In this document: in pieces, positions 60,511-64,000 of the stretch
Layout of the letters: every line of letters begins with the position of its first letter
Position numbering within the stretch: position 1 is the first letter of the stretch
NCBI GenBank assembly: GCA_905221605.1
Contig: CAJNDS010002084.1
Location: forward strand, 288,972-352,971
Source of the DNA: Symbiodinium natans
Taxonomy: Eukaryota > Sar > Dinophyceae > Suessiales > Symbiodiniaceae
Length of the DNA stretch: 64,000 nucleotides
Reading direction: 5' to 3'
The notes under the pieces: generated by a model
What the model saw: the letters and a program-made list of their open reading frames with translations, nothing else
Told to the model about the DNA's origin: nothing
The model's database searches: none
Made by a program: the position numbers and the translations under genes

Positions 60511-62891
60511 TCCCGTGGTTTTCCGCAGTCGCGGTTTCCCGTTACAGTGAAGGATCCTATAACTCTACCCTGCAGGCCCTCAACCCACGGGAAGCTTGCA
60601 AGCACAGAATCTCCAGAATGTCTCGCAACACCTTAAATCCGAAACGCTCTTTCGACCTTAAACCCTAGACGCATGCTTGGAGCTCTTTTGCCCTGAAACC
60701 TTAAGCCCGGACCCTATACCCTGACCTTATGCCCTAAGTCCTCAACCCTCAGCCCTTAATCCCTTAATCCTAAACCCTCAGCCCTTAGAACCTAAACCCT
60801 AAACCCTGAACCCCAGAGCATCGCGCGATGGAGTCGCACACGCCAGGATGCTCACAGCGCCGTCACGGTGCCTCGCGCTGAGAGCCTGCCGGGGCCCTCA
60901 GCAGGCCCTATAGCCCTGAAACAGGGACAGGGTTTAGGCTTTAGGGTTTGGGGTTAGGGTTTAGGGTATATGGAGGTTCAGTGCTTTGGGGATTTCAGGG
61001 AAGAGTCGTTTTGGGGGGCTTTGATTCCGCAAGCAGTGGTTACATAGCCAAGCTCGCCAGAATCCGCACCAACGGCAACCAACAGCAACCTTCGATTCGT
61101 GCCCCCCTGCTCGATTGGAGCTTCGCTCCAAGGGGTTTGAGGGCGCCTGTGGGCCTGAACCCCAAACCCTAAATCTTGAAGCCCCTTCAACACACACCTG
61201 AGCCCACAAGCTACATGCACCCAGGTGTGTAAAGAACGAGTTGAGCTAGCAGTGCTTTGGCAAAGATCAAGGCCCAAGGCGCGACGCGTGGCCAGGATGC
61301 TAGGATAGGTTTAGGGTGGAAGGGGGGCCGGTTGCTGGGTTTTGGAGTCCTGGTCTAGTTCTATAATTACAGCTACTTATCCCTGAAAACCATACACTTT
61401 TAAAAAGGGTCTACTCCAAGGTAGGGCTTGGGTCCCAGGCTTAGGGAGTGTTTTGACGTTGAGAAGTTCAGGCTTTCGGGAGGTTTGGGGGTTTCGAGTT
61501 CAGGGATGCCCCGTCCTCTGCCGGTCTCTGACCTTGCCTGCTTTGGGAAGCTTCGTCCTGGAACACGAAGTTCCCAACCCTCGGCAGCCTTCTCCCGGCA
61601 AGGCGGACGATACTGACCACGACCCCAAGTGTTGAGCTGGCACGCAGAGGATCGCCCAGAAAAATGCAGTCCGGGAACTGGGCCATGGTCTATAGGGGTG
61701 GTTGTCAAAATTATGATCCCTTTTGGGGTACCCTAAATATAAGGTGCCGCATTATAAAAAAGGGATCCAAAAAGGGACCATAATTTTGACAGCCAGCCAT
61801 AGAGTACGGAACCTTGAACCTTTGTGGGTGCTGCTGACAATCAATCCGGGCCCTTCTACTTAGGGGGCCCCAAGTGGGTCCATCATTCGGATTCAACCGC
61901 ACGTAGGGTAGGGGACGTGTTAGTTTAGAGCTGTGCTTGTTCTGGGACGAGCTCTGCGAGTATTCAGTTGAACGCTTGGAAAGTTTGCACCTGTACAGCC
62001 TCATGGAGGGGGGGCAGGTCCGGTTGCGCCTTCTCATGAGGGCACTGTGCATGCTGTTTACGTGCCTAGGTCCTGTGGACCTCTCGGCCGTGCCAGCTGG
62101 CTGGAAAAGTTAGACTGCACAAGCAACCTTCAGCAGAGCCGTGCTTGAACACGTGCCACTGTGCACGGCTGAGTTTATGACTTCGGATTCTTTGCGGATC
62201 TTGGCCTTAAGCGATGCTCGGCAGTGGCCAGTTAGCGTTGGAAGGGGCAGACGAGCTGCAACTTACGGAAGCAAACGACGACCTGGCCGGGTTTTTTACG
62301 GTGCATCTCGCAAGAGGTCTAGTCATCTGGCAGCAGCCAGCCGAGTCTTGTCAAAGGGCCCTCTTAACCTATTAGTTACTGTTGCCCAGGGTTTCCGCCC
62401 TCCAAAACCTACCGTTTCCGAGTTTTCTCCACTTGTGTGACAGCAAAAAGCTTTTCCCGAGCATCCTCAGATCACCGAGCACTCCACTGCGAATTTCCGC
62501 CCAACCTCTCAACCCTAAACCCTGAACCCTGACCCCTAAACCCTAAATCCCCCACGCCTGAACCCTGAACCATCTTAATCACTCAGCTCCAAACCCCAAA
62601 CCCCAAACCCCAAACCCCAAACCCTAAACCCTGCAAACCCGTAAACTTAAAGCCCTCAGCCCCCCGCGATGGGGAGCCAGACTTGGTCCGAGCATCTTGG
62701 GCCATTAAGGGGGTTGATCTCAATCATGGGCCCTCCGCACCCTAAACCCTAAACCCTAAACCCGAAACCCGAAACCCTAAACCCTAAACCCTAATCCCTA
62801 GTCCCTAATCCGTAAACCCTAATCAACCACAAAAGGAACTCGGTAGGCCCTTGGGATGTTTCGTATTTTCCCCTATTGGGGTTTGTGAGAG
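60511..62891. other. Mostly unassigned; small palindromes
   Basis: Degenerate CCCTAAA patches (60655-60815 and 62505-62640), an island at about 60817-60900 open as SIARWSRTRQDAHSAVTVPR, and a perfect-looking family B element at 61691-61800. The 62141-62440 frame (99 codons) has no recognised domain. Confidence 0.35.
61691..61800. mobile_element. Short inverted-repeat element, family B-like
   Basis: GGTTGTCAAAATTATGATCC on the left and GGACCATAATTTTGACAGCC on the right are nearly exact inverse complements; centre GGGGTACCCTAAATATAAGG. A long, strong hairpin. Confidence 0.85.
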
Positions 62892-63327
62892 GATGATCTG
62901 GAGGAGTATCTTTCAGAGGGTTCTAAGGGCCATCGTAGGAAGGAGGACGCTGCAGCACGCTACAACATGCTAGAGATAGACGAAATCAGCAGGAAGGGGC
63001 ATTACTATATGACCGTAAGTAGAGAACCCCAACAGCGGGTCCTCATTGAGATCAGCCCCCACGTTTTGCAGACGAACTGCCAGACTCCTATAGCTCACAT
63101 CTCTTTGATTACGAGGAGTTTGTAGGCAGTTCAAATCCGTTTGTCGTTACAGATACCTGTTACTGCGGCATTAAAGCCCTCGATTAGCAGCACCCCTAGA
63201 GAAAATGCAACCTGATCCCTAAACCCTGAACCTTAGACCCTAAATCCTAAACACCAACGCATCTGCTTTCTCTTATTTGGGGGTCGACCTGCAGTATTTG
63301 AACTTCCTGGGTCGCCTAAACTTTCAG
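62892..63327 (+). CDS. Two exons of an unknown gene near the window end
   Basis: 62892-63014 (41 codons) follows TGAGAG and ends at a strong donor GTAAGTAG. It reads DDLEEYLSEGSKGHRRKEDA then AARYNMLEIDEISRKGHYYM. 63295-63327 follows CCTGCAG and reads YLNFLGRLNFQ in the compatible phase. Between them, 63072-63188 is open in one frame (DELPDSYSSHLFDYEEFVG.. to TAG) but out of phase with the first exon. The acidic/basic mix and the donor make a real exon likely. No family recognised. Confidence 0.45.
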
Positions 63328-64000
63328 GAAATGCACTGTAAAACAGACCCGGAAGGGCCACTCCACCCGAAACCCTATAGGGTTTAGGGTTTAGGGTTTA
63401 GGGTTTAGGGTTTACGGTCATAAACGCTGCTGCTTTCTGCTGTTGGGGGAGTCTGGGCAGAAATCCTCGCATCCGTCGGCGACTCTTTGTCTGGAGATGG
63501 CGGGAGGTGCGCGACGCCTCCGGTCCCTGTTTAGTCTAATGCTTGGTTTGGGGTTTAGGGTTTAGGGTTTAGGGTTCAGGGTTTAGGGTTAGGGTTTAGG
63601 GTTTAGGGTTTTGGGTTTCTTGCACAAATGCTGACGGTTTGCTTGTACAGAGCCGGGTGGACCAGGCTAGAACGCCGGCTCATCCTCTAATCCCAGGTTT
63701 CATCGCAGCTCCGGATGCTGGAACTGCACCCTAAACCCCAAACCCCAAACCCTAAACCCCAAACCCTAAACCCCTAAACCCCTAAACCCCTAAACCGCTA
63801 AACCCCTAAGCCCTACAGGTTTCTCGTTCGGTGATGCGTGCTGAGCCCCAGCTAGGTCTCTGAAGATGCCGAAAACGAGTCCTCTCACCACTAAGCTAAA
63901 CCACCTCCTAAGACGCCAGGGCTTTAGAGAGGATTTTGTTCACCATGATGTGAGCATCTGTCACTGCTTGATTCCCGCACCCTGAATCCTTTAGCGCCCC
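63328..64000. other. Telomere-type tracts and one open island
   Basis: TTTAGGG at 63379-63415 and 63548-63613, CCCCTAAA/CCCTAAA at 63729-63810. The island 63450-63535 between them is open in three frames, so its coding status cannot be decided. Confidence 0.5.

Overview
The window looks like nuclear DNA of a dinoflagellate, most likely a Symbiodiniaceae-type genome. The evidence is: (1) dozens of interstitial TTTAGGG/CCCTAAA arrays; (2) genes cut into very short exons (17-105 nt) whose reading frames only join if many introns start with GC or GA rather than GT; (3) a Ty1/copia element with the long single-ORF polyprotein seen in dinoflagellates; (4) a two-exon membrane protein of the SHSW / RLWCVFE type common in that group. 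No rRNA, tRNA, CRISPR or bacterial-style operon was seen. All supported genes are on the + strand.

Layout. 0-5.8 kb: repeats, short palindromic elements and a few exon-like islands. 5.84-8.69 kb: a nine-exon ankyrin-repeat gene. 8.7-19.2 kb: repeat-rich sequence with one good candidate terminal exon (11.0-11.4 kb) and a long run of microsatellites (15.2-19.2 kb). 19.85-21.70 kb: a two-exon, multi-pass TIR-like membrane protein gene. 23.96-34.68 kb: a complete copia retrotransposon with apparently identical 155-bp LTRs, a CTTTG target duplication, a HAD-like accessory ORF and a 2,638-residue polyprotein. 35.82-44.84 kb and probably beyond: a gene of at least 24 exons for a type II membrane GalNAc-transferase-like enzyme. 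45-64 kb: mostly telomere-type arrays, minisatellites and small palindromic elements, with unassigned exon-like islands near 53.2-53.6, 60.0 and 62.9-63.3 kb.

Two observations stand out. First, the retrotransposon polyprotein carries, besides Gag, protease, integrase, reverse transcriptase and RNase H, a C5-methyltransferase-like domain between integrase and RT and a TET/JBP-like 2-oxoglutarate dioxygenase domain at its C-terminus. That is a possible base-writing and base-oxidising pair in one mobile element; a separate upstream ORF adds a HAD-like fold. Second, the telomere-type arrays are not random relative to the exons I could join. Introns tend to start G-rich (TTTAGGG sense) and end C-rich (CCCTAAA), so intron ends could pair and bring the weak GC/GA donors next to their acceptors.

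Exon boundaries were assigned by hand from reading frame, family motifs and an AG acceptor. They are internally consistent but have no transcript support. Database identities, identity percentages and copy numbers were not computed.
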